Assembly (NCBI GenBank): GCA_005789325.1
Contig: SXYE01000033.1
Coordinates: 1 to 5,097, forward strand
Source of the DNA: Actinomycetota bacterium
GTDB taxonomy: Bacteria > Actinomycetota > Actinomycetes > S36-B12 > UBA5976
DNA length: 5,097 nucleotides
Direction of reading: 5' to 3'
The translations under genes and the position numbers were made by a program. Within the stretch, counting starts at the first letter, position 1; every line of letters begins with the position of its first letter. This document shows, one piece after another, positions 1-5,097 of this stretch. The notes under the pieces are model-generated. The model made no database searches and was not told the DNA's origin. It saw only the letters and a program-made list of their open reading frames with translations.

Positions 1-422
1 GTGGCAGCAAAGTAAAACTTGCTGATCGCATCAAGTCTTTACCAAAAGTCACTTGGCAATATGCCAATGACATCAAAGCTGTTTACTGGGGTAAAGGTGT
101 GCAGATGGATTCGGGCATCGTCTATCAGGATTCACTGGGAAGATACATCATCCAACTAGCTGTTACCAATGTTGCTGGTGGGAATAACACTAAGTCTTTA
201 ATTGCCACCACTGGTAATTATCAATCACCTGACAAAAAACTTAATGCCACAACTTCAACACCCGTGGGATGCTTTGAGACCGGACAAACAGTCTTTGTGA
301 CCTCTGTGGTTCCAGCAGGTGCGGTGGTCTTGAGTGGGGTTAGAGGTCTTCTTGAGGTTCCTATGAGTAATGGATGTACTCCAGATGACTCAAATCGCCT
401 CGAAGTGACAATTAAACCCTAG
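1..422 (+). CDS. 3' end of an exported-looking protein of unknown function (partial)
   Basis: The frame is open from base 3 to the TAG at 420-422, with no stop back to the window edge, so this is the C-terminal 139 or so residues of a longer protein whose start lies outside. The ATG at 99 is internal and probably not the start, because coding-like sequence continues upstream of it. The visible part is rich in Val, Thr, Gly, Ser and Asn in alternating patterns typical of beta-strands. It has two cysteines (in VGCFETG and SNGCTPDD) that could form a disulfide if exported, and it has no membrane segment. The run from IVYQDSLGRYIIQ to IATTGNY loosely resembles the C-terminal beta-rich part of HlyD/MacA-type adaptor proteins, where a 'vvdsdGkyvv...k.vttG' pattern is common, but this is a weak impression. 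GC is about 45% by hand count, higher than the genes to the right. The coding call is fairly sure; the function is not known. Confidence 0.7.
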   Translation, partial: GSKVKLADRIKSLPKVTWQYANDIKAVYWGKGVQMDSGIVYQDSLGRYIIQLAVTNVAGGNNTKSLIATTGNYQSPDKKLNATTSTPVGCFETGQTVFVTSVVPAGAVVLSGVRGLLEVPMSNGCTPDDSNRLEVTIKP

Positions 423-471
423 TTTTTCCCCAAAAACGTGCCTTGAAGGGTGCGAAAGCCCCGGTTATTGG

Positions 472-488
472 TATGGTCTTTAACTATG
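472..488 (+). promoter_or_regulatory. Possible -10 element for a leaderless M23 transcript
   Basis: TATGGT at 472-477 fits the actinobacterial -10 pattern TANNNT. It ends eight bases before the ATG at 486, so transcription could begin at or next to the start codon. No well-spaced Shine-Dalgarno precedes 486, which agrees with a leaderless message. A TTGAAG at 443-448 is too far away (23-base spacer) to be a normal -35. This is a suggestion only. Confidence 0.3.
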
Positions 489-1418
489 CGCCTTCAAAGA
501 CGCCTGGTTACCCTGACGATTTCGGGACTATTAGCCAGCACAATCTCAATCTCACCTGCCTACGCAGATGGGGTTCCTAACTATCCAGGTTCCTCTGCCC
601 TGCAAACAGGTGCTGAAAACAGTTCAGTTAAAAGAATGCAAGCTGCATTAATAGAACTTGGTTATGACATTCCAGTCGCTAACGGTAAATATGGCCCAGC
701 AACCACCAGAGCCGTATCAAGATTTTATGCCGAAAACGATGACTATGTTGATGGAACTTCAGTTGGACCAATTGGCTGGAATGAAATATTTATTGCTTTA
801 GAAGAACAAAGAGCAGCTAACAGATCTGAAAAAGAATATGACGAAGCCACAGCTGAAGAAGTAGCAGCACAATTAAATCCTGAACAAGCAGCAACTTTAA
901 TTCCTGAAGGTCAACGCGGTAAACAACCAGCGCGTGGAACAAGCAGTCGAAAACTTCCTTACAAGATGCCAGTAATTGGTGAAATCTCTGCAGTTTACAA
1001 CCAAAAAGGTAGACGTTGGGCTGGAAGACGACATGATGGAATTGATATACGTGCTCCAAGAGGAACAGTTATTAAAGCTGTTGTGGAAGGCAAAGTAATT
1101 TTTGCTGGTTGGAAAAAAGCTTATGGTCGACTAATAATCATGGAACATTCTGATGGAACCACTTCTTGGTATGCCCACATGTCGAAAAGAATTGCTAAAA
1201 AAGGTGACTACTTACAAGTTGGAGACAAAATTGGTTTAGTTGGCGCATCTGGCCACACCACCGGCTCACATCTTCACTTTGAAACCCACAACGCAAATGA
1301 TGAAAAAATCAATCCAGTTACCTGGCTACAAACAAGAGCTTGGAAAATTGAACCTGCAAAAGAAACAACAGATCCTGCTGCACAAACTCCAGCAGAACCT
1401 GTTGTGGAAGAGAAATAA
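486..1418 (+). CDS. Secreted peptidoglycan endopeptidase: PG_binding_1 domain plus M23 (LytM) peptidase
   Basis: This is a zinc metallopeptidase expected to cut peptide cross-links of peptidoglycan outside the membrane. From the ATG at 486 it is 310 aa. A signal peptide comes first (RLQRR n-region, hydrophobic core, AYA|DG cleavage about residue 27). A PG_binding_1 domain follows at about 38-103 (VKRMQAALIELGY, then NGKYGPATTRAV). Next is an Ala/Glu/Gln-rich linker, then the M23 domain at about 160-280, and a Pro/Ala/Glu/Thr tail. All M23 residues are present: HDGID (zinc His183 and Asp187), YAH (His231) and HLH (His262 and zinc His264), so it should be catalytically active rather than a degenerate EnvC-like activator. 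The frame also opens at GTG 450, giving 322 aa. I prefer ATG 486 because the signal peptide is then compact, but neither start has a well-spaced Shine-Dalgarno. The gene faces the tiny minus-strand gene, with nine bases between the two stops. Specific cross-link and partner are unknown. Confidence 0.92.
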   Translation: MRLQRRLVTLTISGLLASTISISPAYADGVPNYPGSSALQTGAENSSVKRMQAALIELGYDIPVANGKYGPATTRAVSRFYAENDDYVDGTSVGPIGWNEIFIALEEQRAANRSEKEYDEATAEEVAAQLNPEQAATLIPEGQRGKQPARGTSSRKLPYKMPVIGEISAVYNQKGRRWAGRRHDGIDIRAPRGTVIKAVVEGKVIFAGWKKAYGRLIIMEHSDGTTSWYAHMSKRIAKKGDYLQVGDKIGLVGASGHTTGSHLHFETHNANDEKINPVTWLQTRAWKIEPAKETTDPAAQTPAEPVVEEK

Positions 1419-1427
1419 CTTTCTTTC

Positions 1428-1541
1428 CTAGCCTTGGTTAGATTTAGCGGCTTTCTTTTCTTGCTTTGCTGCTCTTTTTTCTTTCAATGATTTTGCGGCA
1501 GGTTTCTTCTTATTAACCTGACCCTTGGATTTTTCACCCAT
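1428..1541 (-). CDS. Tiny lysine/alanine-rich basic protein (37 aa)
   Basis: Read on the minus strand, ATG at 1541-1539 runs to TAG at 1430-1428 and gives 37 residues: MGEKSKGQVNKK, then KPAAKSLKEKRAA, then KQEKKAAKSNQG. About 13 residues are lysine, there are no aromatics or cysteines, and there is no signal or membrane segment, so a small cytoplasmic, probably disordered or helical, basic protein is expected. An AAAGGAG Shine-Dalgarno sits seven bases before the ATG, the best ribosome site in the window and the main reason to call it real. The 'KSLKEKRAAK' core resembles short uncharacterised lysine-rich proteins I recall from many actinobacterial genomes; their role is not known to me, and nucleic-acid or ribosome binding is only a guess from charge. 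It is convergent with the M23 gene and divergent from the GH25 gene, so it must have its own promoter. Its length is below usual gene-caller cutoffs. Confidence 0.75.
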   Translation of the reverse strand: MGEKSKGQVNKKKPAAKSLKEKRAAKQEKKAAKSNQG

Positions 1542-1548
1542 TCAAATG

Positions 1549-1555
1549 CTCCTTT
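1549..1555 (-). promoter_or_regulatory. Strong Shine-Dalgarno of the 37-aa gene
   Basis: The minus-strand sequence AAAGGAG is a near-perfect match to the anti-Shine-Dalgarno and lies seven bases before the ATG at 1541. It fixes the start of the tiny gene and directly abuts the inverted repeat at 1556-1579. Confidence 0.75.
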
Positions 1556-1579
1556 AGATGAGTACTTACCTACTCATCT
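1556..1579 (-). repeat. Perfect 9-bp inverted repeat (hairpin or operator) in the 37-aa gene leader
   Basis: AGATGAGTA at 1556-1564 and TACTCATCT at 1571-1579 are exact reverse complements separated by six bases. In the mRNA of the minus-strand gene this would form a stem-loop ending exactly where the AAAGGAG Shine-Dalgarno begins. There is no T-run after it in either direction, so it is not a standard intrinsic terminator. It could equally be a DNA operator in the 103-base gap between two divergent genes. The repeat is seen directly; its function is inferred. Confidence 0.6.
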
Positions 1580-1635
1580 TGGCATGAAAATGAAATATTT
1601 CCCACAATTTCAAGTCCGTTTTAACCAAAGGTCGA

Positions 1636-1656
1636 TATGGCATAGTGTTAAGGGTG
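1636..1656 (+). promoter_or_regulatory. Possible -10 region at the start of the GH25 gene
   Basis: TATGGC at 1636-1641 and TAGTGT at 1643-1648 (the latter fitting TANNNT) overlap or closely precede the two candidate GTG starts at 1645 and 1654. TAGTGT would place a transcript start about on the GTG at 1654, i.e. a leaderless message. The nearest purine-rich run, AAAGG at 1627-1631, is 13 bases from GTG 1645, too far for a normal ribosome site. Tentative. Confidence 0.25.
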
Positions 1657-3105
1657 GGACTAAAAATCAGGTTAAGTAAACAAATATTCATATTCTTATT
1701 GGTTTTAGTCTTTGCCCACTCCACCACAGCCTCGGCTATGCCGATGCCTCGCGATGCAGAAATTGATAATGCTCGAGCAGAAATTGCTGAAAGTAAAAAG
1801 GAACTTAAAGCTGCCCAAGACGTTTTGAAACAAACCACTGAAGAGCTAAACGCAGCAATTGCTGAAGATCGAAGAATCAGGGCCGAATTAGAAGAAGCTC
1901 AAAGACAAAGAGATCAAATTATTGCCGAAATAAAAGCCTTGGTTGAAGAAATAGCACGAATCCAATCCCAAATCGATGATCTGGTCAGAGCAACCTTTAT
2001 TGATGGCACGCAACAGGAGCTTTATTTAGTAGAGGCCATTTTATCTTCAGCTGACTCTAATGAAGCACTTTCTACATTTGCCTCATTGCAATCCTTGCTC
2101 GCAAATAGCAGCAAAATTATTAAATTATTAAATGACGATAAGGCAGCCTTAGAAATTAAGGAAAAAGAATTAGAAGCCAGAGAAAAAGAAATTGCTGAAA
2201 AAAAAGCAAGATCAGAGGAAATTGTTGTTGAATTAACCAAAGTTCGCGCAAGAGCTGCTGAAGAGGCAGAAAAAATAAAGAAAATTATTATCAAGCAAGA
2301 AGCAATTTTAAAGAAACTAGTTTTAGCAGGTCTTTCCAGGAATAGAGCAAATGTTGCAGCTCGAGTTGGGCCAGGGGATAGAATTCTTGGTTCAGATATT
2401 TCTCGTTGGCAACATGCTGGCAATGCACCAATTAACTTTGTCAAAATGTATGACGCCGGAGTGAGATTTTTATTTATTAAAGGAACAGACTCAAATCCCC
2501 TAGGCGCTGCACCAGCCAAGTATTGGTCTTCAATTGATTTTCCTGCAGCAAGGGAAGCAGGAATATTAACTGGCATTTATCACGCAGCTTTAATTCCTCG
2601 CGGGATAAGTGCTGATGCTGCTTTTGGGGCGGGGCAACAACAAGCTGATTTACCAATTGACCATTTAAATTCTTTAGGTGGTTTAGTTCCTGGTGTGTTA
2701 CCAATAGTTTTGGATATTGAATCATTTTCAAGACCATCTGGAACAAGTGCTGCAGTAGTCACTAATTTTTCTTTAGGATTTGTGGCAAGAGTTAAAGAGC
2801 GAACAGGAAAAGATGCGATTGTTTATTCAAATCTCAATTTTCTCAGAAACTATTTAACGACTTCGCAATTAGCAAATAATCCATTGTGGGTTGCAAATTA
2901 TTCACAAACTTCAAATCCTGCCTCAACACCAACTGGTGGTTGCATTAGAACTGTATGGAGTGCATCTGCATGTGAATTAAATTGGACTTTCTGGCAATAC
3001 ACCGATCGTGGCAATGGTCCTGCATATGGAATTCCACGTGGTGGACTTGATTTAAACGTATTTGCCTTTGGGGCAAATGAGTTACTAGCTATGGCTGGTT
3101 ACTAA
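1645..3105 (+). CDS. Secreted coiled-coil GH25 muramidase (lysozyme)
   Basis: This 486-aa protein should cleave the MurNAc-GlcNAc beta-1,4 bond of peptidoglycan outside the membrane. Residues 1-31 form a signal peptide (KIRLSK n-region, IFIFLLVLVFA core, TASA|M cleavage). About 36-118 and 155-230 are long Glu/Lys/Ala heptad helices. They flank a less charged stretch (about 117-150: ATFIDGTQQELYLVEAILSS and on) that resembles the hinge of PcsB/RipC/EnvC coiled-coil domains. Residues 247-486 are a full GH25 domain: DISRWQ (Asp251), VRFLFIKGTD, GIYHAA, VLDIES (catalytic pair Asp357/Glu359), NPLWVANYS, WTFWQYTDRG and GLDLNVF (Asp469). Cys433 and Cys443 may form a disulfide. GTG 1645 is the first start; GTG 1654 keeps the same signal peptide and is possible, and neither has a good Shine-Dalgarno. 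It is divergent from the tiny gene and separated by 111 bases from the aminotransferase. The muramidase call is strong; regulation by FtsEX or another partner is a hypothesis. Confidence 0.93.
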   Translation: MLRVGLKIRLSKQIFIFLLVLVFAHSTTASAMPMPRDAEIDNARAEIAESKKELKAAQDVLKQTTEELNAAIAEDRRIRAELEEAQRQRDQIIAEIKALVEEIARIQSQIDDLVRATFIDGTQQELYLVEAILSSADSNEALSTFASLQSLLANSSKIIKLLNDDKAALEIKEKELEAREKEIAEKKARSEEIVVELTKVRARAAEEAEKIKKIIIKQEAILKKLVLAGLSRNRANVAARVGPGDRILGSDISRWQHAGNAPINFVKMYDAGVRFLFIKGTDSNPLGAAPAKYWSSIDFPAAREAGILTGIYHAALIPRGISADAAFGAGQQQADLPIDHLNSLGGLVPGVLPIVLDIESFSRPSGTSAAVVTNFSLGFVARVKERTGKDAIVYSNLNFLRNYLTTSQLANNPLWVANYSQTSNPASTPTGGCIRTVWSASACELNWTFWQYTDRGNGPAYGIPRGGLDLNVFAFGANELLAMAGY

Positions 3106-3115
3106 ATCACACTCA

Positions 3116-3136
3116 AGTTTTTCATCATGTGAAACT
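3116..3136. repeat. Imperfect inverted repeat after the GH25 gene
   Basis: AGTTT at 3116-3120 pairs with AAACT at 3132-3136, and the inner CAT (3123-3125) and ATG (3127-3129) also mirror each other around 3126. It lies ten bases after the GH25 stop. It could be a weak transcription end or an operator for the downstream operon. It is AT-rich and no T-run follows on the plus strand, so I do not call it a terminator. Confidence 0.35.
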
Positions 3137-3150
3137 GCTGAAATAGTGCA

Positions 3151-3179
3151 TTGTTTGGCCAAATCCTGACTGCTAGCCT
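3151..3179 (+). promoter_or_regulatory. Candidate promoter of the aminotransferase-dehydrogenase operon, with palindrome
   Basis: TTGTTT (3151-3156) and TAGCCT (3174-3179) are spaced by 17 bases and fit a loose -35 / TANNNT -10 pair, predicting a start near 3186 and a leader of about 30 bases. The -35 overlaps a perfect 10-bp palindrome, TTTGGCCAAA (3154-3163), where a regulator could sit. The match is modest, and the region is also open in the aminotransferase frame back to TTG 3151. Confidence 0.35.
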
Positions 3180-3203
3180 TAAGCCCACCAGATCGTCGAA
3201 TGC

Positions 3204-3210
3204 AAAAGGA
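3204..3210 (+). promoter_or_regulatory. Shine-Dalgarno fixing the aminotransferase start at ATG 3217
   Basis: AAAAGGA is six bases before ATG 3217 but only three before ATG 3214, and the upstream TTG at 3151 has no ribosome site. This favours 3217 as the start. Confidence 0.6.
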
Positions 3211-3216
3211 TTCATG

Positions 3217-4407
3217 ATGCAATTAGCAACCCGTCGGGAAAACTTAGGAACCGAAACCGCTTTTGCAGTTTCATTGGCAGCAGCTGAATGGAATGCTAAA
3301 GGAAATAAAATTTATCCTTTTCATCTTGGTGATTTAAATCTTCCCACCTCAAAAAACATAGTCGAGGCCATGAATAAAGCAATTGCTGATGGCAAAACTG
3401 GTTACTGCCCAGCAGCTGGTATTCCTCAGTTAAGAGAGGCATTGGCAGAAGATGTAAGTGTGCGAAGAAATCTAAAATTTGAACCAGCCAACGTAATTGT
3501 GCAACCTGGTGGCAAACCAGTAATCACTAAATTCATCCAAACAATCATGAACCCAGGTGATGAAGTTTTGTATCCAAATCCTGGTTATCCAATTTATGAA
3601 AGCCAAATTGAATATTTTGGGGGAGTTGCAAAACCTTATAGATATGTTCCATCAAGTACTGGTTTTAACATTGATTTAGAGCAAATTAAATCTTTAATTA
3701 CCCCCAAAACAAAAGCAATTGTTTATAACGATCTACAAAACCCAAATGGTGCTGAGTCCACAGATGCAGAAAGAGAAGCACTAGCTGAAATTGCAATCAA
3801 GAATAATCTGTGGGTTTTATCTGATGAGGCATATTTTGAAATGAGATTTTCTGGTAAATCAAAATCAATTGCTCAAATTCCAGGCATGTTAGAAAGAACA
3901 GTCATTCTCTATACCTTTTCAAAGAAATTTGCCATGACAGGTTGGAGACTAGGAGCAGCAATTGCCCCCTTAGAGCTTGCTAACAACATCGCAAAATTAA
4001 ACACCAATGATGAATCCTGCACCACACATTTTATTCAATACGGTGGAGTTGAAGCAATTAAGGGGGATCAATCAAATGTGCCAGTAATGTTAAACCTCTT
4101 AAAAGAAAGACGAGATGCTGCTATTTCGTTATTAAACAAGATGCCTGGAGTAAGTGTTCACACTCCCGAAGCAGGCTTTTACTTATTCCCAGATGTTACT
4201 GAAGCTATGGAAAGAAAAGGAATCAGTGAATTAGCTGATTTTGCACAAGATGCTTTGCATAAAACTGGTGTTTCATTTTGCACCCGACTTCACTTTGGCC
4301 GACCACAAAGTGATGAAAAGAGAAAATATATTCGTTTAGCATTCTCAGGAATCAACAAAGATCAAATCGAAGAAGGACTTGGTTTGATGGGTAAGTGGAT
4401 CGCATAA
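3217..4407 (+). CDS. PLP-dependent aminotransferase, class I/II (fold-type I)
   Basis: This cytoplasmic aminotransferase moves an amino group between an amino acid and a 2-oxo acid, using pyridoxal phosphate. From ATG 3217 it is 396 aa, the usual length for the AspC/AlaT-like family. Landmarks in order: LGDLNLPTS near the N-terminus, TGYCPAAG (Tyr63), QPGGKPVI (cofactor phosphate loop), YPNPGYPIYES, QNPNG (Asn175), LSDEAYFE (Asp203 and Tyr206, cofactor ring contacts), TFSKKFAMTGWRLG (Schiff-base Lys236 and Arg244) and YIRLAFSG (Arg373, substrate carboxylate). The family usually has NPTG where this has NPNG; the Asn is kept, so activity is not in doubt. The frame extends to TTG 3151, but the ribosome site supports 3217 (3214 possible). 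The next gene starts two bases after its stop, so the two are co-translated. Substrate is not determined: Asp, Ala, Ser or an aromatic/branched amino acid are all possible. Partnership with a glyoxylate/hydroxypyruvate-type reductase makes serine, glycine or alanine chemistry a reasonable guess. Confidence 0.9.
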   Translation: MQLATRRENLGTETAFAVSLAAAEWNAKGNKIYPFHLGDLNLPTSKNIVEAMNKAIADGKTGYCPAAGIPQLREALAEDVSVRRNLKFEPANVIVQPGGKPVITKFIQTIMNPGDEVLYPNPGYPIYESQIEYFGGVAKPYRYVPSSTGFNIDLEQIKSLITPKTKAIVYNDLQNPNGAESTDAEREALAEIAIKNNLWVLSDEAYFEMRFSGKSKSIAQIPGMLERTVILYTFSKKFAMTGWRLGAAIAPLELANNIAKLNTNDESCTTHFIQYGGVEAIKGDQSNVPVMLNLLKERRDAAISLLNKMPGVSVHTPEAGFYLFPDVTEAMERKGISELADFAQDALHKTGVSFCTRLHFGRPQSDEKRKYIRLAFSGINKDQIEEGLGLMGKWIA

Positions 4408-4409
4408 GC

Positions 4410-5097
4410 GTGGCAAAAATAGTTGTCACAGGAAAAATTCCTGAAATTGCCTTAGAAAAACTTAAGAAATCCCATGAAGTAATCAGTTGGGGCGAAGAAA
4501 CCCCAATTTCAAGAGATGAAATGTTGAAGCGAGTCCCTGGAGCAAACGTAATTGTGTCTTTGTTGACAGAAAAAATTGATGAAGAAGTTTTAACTTCAGC
4601 AGGTAATGATCTAAAAGCAGTTTGTAACGTTGCCGTTGGTTACAACAACATTGATGTAGCAGCTTGTAAGAATAAGAATGTTTTAGTCACAAATACTCCT
4701 GGTGTTTTAACTGATGCAACAGCAGATATTGCAATGGCACTTATTTTGATGACTACCAGAAGACTTAGTGAAGGTGAACGTGTCATTAGAAACCAAGAAC
4801 CATGGGCTTGGGGAATGTTTTACATGTTGGGCTCAAGCATTCAAAATCAAACTTTGGGAATTTTAGGTATGGGACAAATTGGTATTGCCTCTGCTTTAAG
4901 AGCCAAAAGTTTTGGCATGAAGATTATCTACACCAGAAGAAATCGACTCGATGAAAAGATTGAAAAAGAACTATCAGCACAATATGTAAGCCTGGATGAA
5001 TTATTACAGCAAAGCGATATCGTCTCACTTCATTGCCCATACTCAACAGAAACCCATCATTTAATTTCTGATGCTCAATTATCAAAAATGAAGAAAA
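4410..5097 (+). CDS. D-2-hydroxyacid dehydrogenase, glyoxylate/hydroxypyruvate reductase type (3' end cut)
   Basis: This enzyme reversibly reduces a 2-oxo acid to a D-2-hydroxyacid with NAD(P)H. The first 229 residues are visible from GTG 4410 (VAKIVVTGKIP at the N-terminus) and the frame is still open at the window end; the family is about 310-330 aa. Features: VIVSLLTEKID (about 48-57), NVAVGYNNIDV (73-83), NTPGVLTDATADIAMAL (95-111), the Rossmann loop GILGMGQIG (150-158) and IVSLHCPYSTETHHLI (204-219). This combination is that of the GyaR/GhrB-like branch. Arg176 and Arg177 after the second Rossmann strand favour NADP(H) over NAD(H), by analogy with GRHPR-type enzymes. The catalytic Arg, Glu and His lie at or beyond the cut, so activity cannot be confirmed. 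The GTG is two bases after the aminotransferase stop with only a weak ribosome site, which suggests translational coupling. Glyoxylate and hydroxypyruvate are the likely substrates, but related hydroxyacid dehydrogenases cannot be excluded. Confidence 0.9.
   Translation, partial: MAKIVVTGKIPEIALEKLKKSHEVISWGEETPISRDEMLKRVPGANVIVSLLTEKIDEEVLTSAGNDLKAVCNVAVGYNNIDVAACKNKNVLVTNTPGVLTDATADIAMALILMTTRRLSEGERVIRNQEPWAWGMFYMLGSSIQNQTLGILGMGQIGIASALRAKSFGMKIIYTRRNRLDEKIEKELSAQYVSLDELLQQSDIVSLHCPYSTETHHLISDAQLSKMKK

Noticed and set aside
422..437. GTTTTT-CCCC-AAAAAC inverted repeat overlapping the first stop codon, considered as a terminator
   Set aside because: The stem is six pairs, almost all A-T, with a four-base loop and no T-run after it, so it is unlikely to end transcription.
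817..1059. Minus-strand open frame opposite the M23 gene
   Set aside because: It overlaps the linker and the start of the M23 domain, has no ribosome site, and its Leu/Gln/Val-rich translation is low complexity.
1419..1560. Pyrimidine-rich tract on the plus strand considered as a terminator or low-complexity repeat
   Set aside because: It is the complement of the lysine codons (AAA/AAG) of the 37-aa gene, and no hairpin accompanies it.
1566..1838. Minus-strand frame covering the divergent intergenic region
   Set aside because: It runs antisense to the GH25 signal peptide and coil and ends inside the leader hairpin region; the 37-aa frame has a much better start signal.
2022..2576. Long minus-strand open frame of 184 codons opposite the GH25 gene
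   Set aside because: It lies wholly inside a gene with clear GH25 motifs and a coiled coil; its Ser/Ala/Leu-rich translation is what the reverse of a Glu/Lys/Ala coil produces.
3107..3132. TCACA...TGTGA pair considered as a CRP-type site
   Set aside because: The half-sites are 16 bases apart rather than the six expected for a CRP/FNR dimer site.
3151..3216. Upstream TTG start of the aminotransferase (22 extra residues)
   Set aside because: No ribosome site precedes it, the extra residues do not resemble the family N-terminus, and a good Shine-Dalgarno serves ATG 3217.

Overview
The window looks like ordinary chromosome from a low-GC member of the Actinobacteria, perhaps a freshwater planktonic (acI / Nanopelagicales-like) lineage. 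This placement is an inference. It rests on A/T-rich codon use, GTG starts, two starts without a usable Shine-Dalgarno, a tiny lysine-rich protein of a type I recall from actinobacterial genomes, and a RipC/PcsB-like coiled coil on a wall hydrolase. No rRNA, tRNA, insertion sequence, CRISPR array or phage gene is visible.

Layout. Positions 1-422 hold the 3' end of an exported-looking protein of unknown function, possibly the end of a membrane-fusion/adaptor protein. Positions 486-1418 (or from GTG 450) encode a secreted PG_binding_1 + M23 (LytM-type) peptidoglycan endopeptidase with all active-site residues intact. A 37-codon gene lies on the minus strand at 1428-1541, convergent with the M23 gene. 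It has a strong Shine-Dalgarno directly preceded by a perfect 9-bp hairpin (1556-1579). Positions 1645-3105 encode a secreted protein joining a long RipC/PcsB/EnvC-like coiled coil to a GH25 muramidase domain, which is the most interesting architecture here. Positions 3217-4407 encode a PLP-dependent fold-type I aminotransferase. Two bases after its stop begins a D-2-hydroxyacid dehydrogenase of the glyoxylate/hydroxypyruvate reductase type (4410 onward), cut by the window end.

How they may work together. The M23 endopeptidase cuts peptide cross-links and the GH25 enzyme cuts glycan strands, so the left half is a small wall-remodelling neighbourhood. The genes appear to be separate transcription units. 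The right half is a two-gene metabolic operon in which transamination could yield a 2-oxo acid (hydroxypyruvate or glyoxylate are the obvious candidates) that the dehydrogenase reduces. The substrates cannot be read from the sequence. I see no clear novel multi-gene system. The points worth a second look are the coiled-coil/GH25 fusion, the tiny gene with its leader hairpin, and the unusual starts of both hydrolases.
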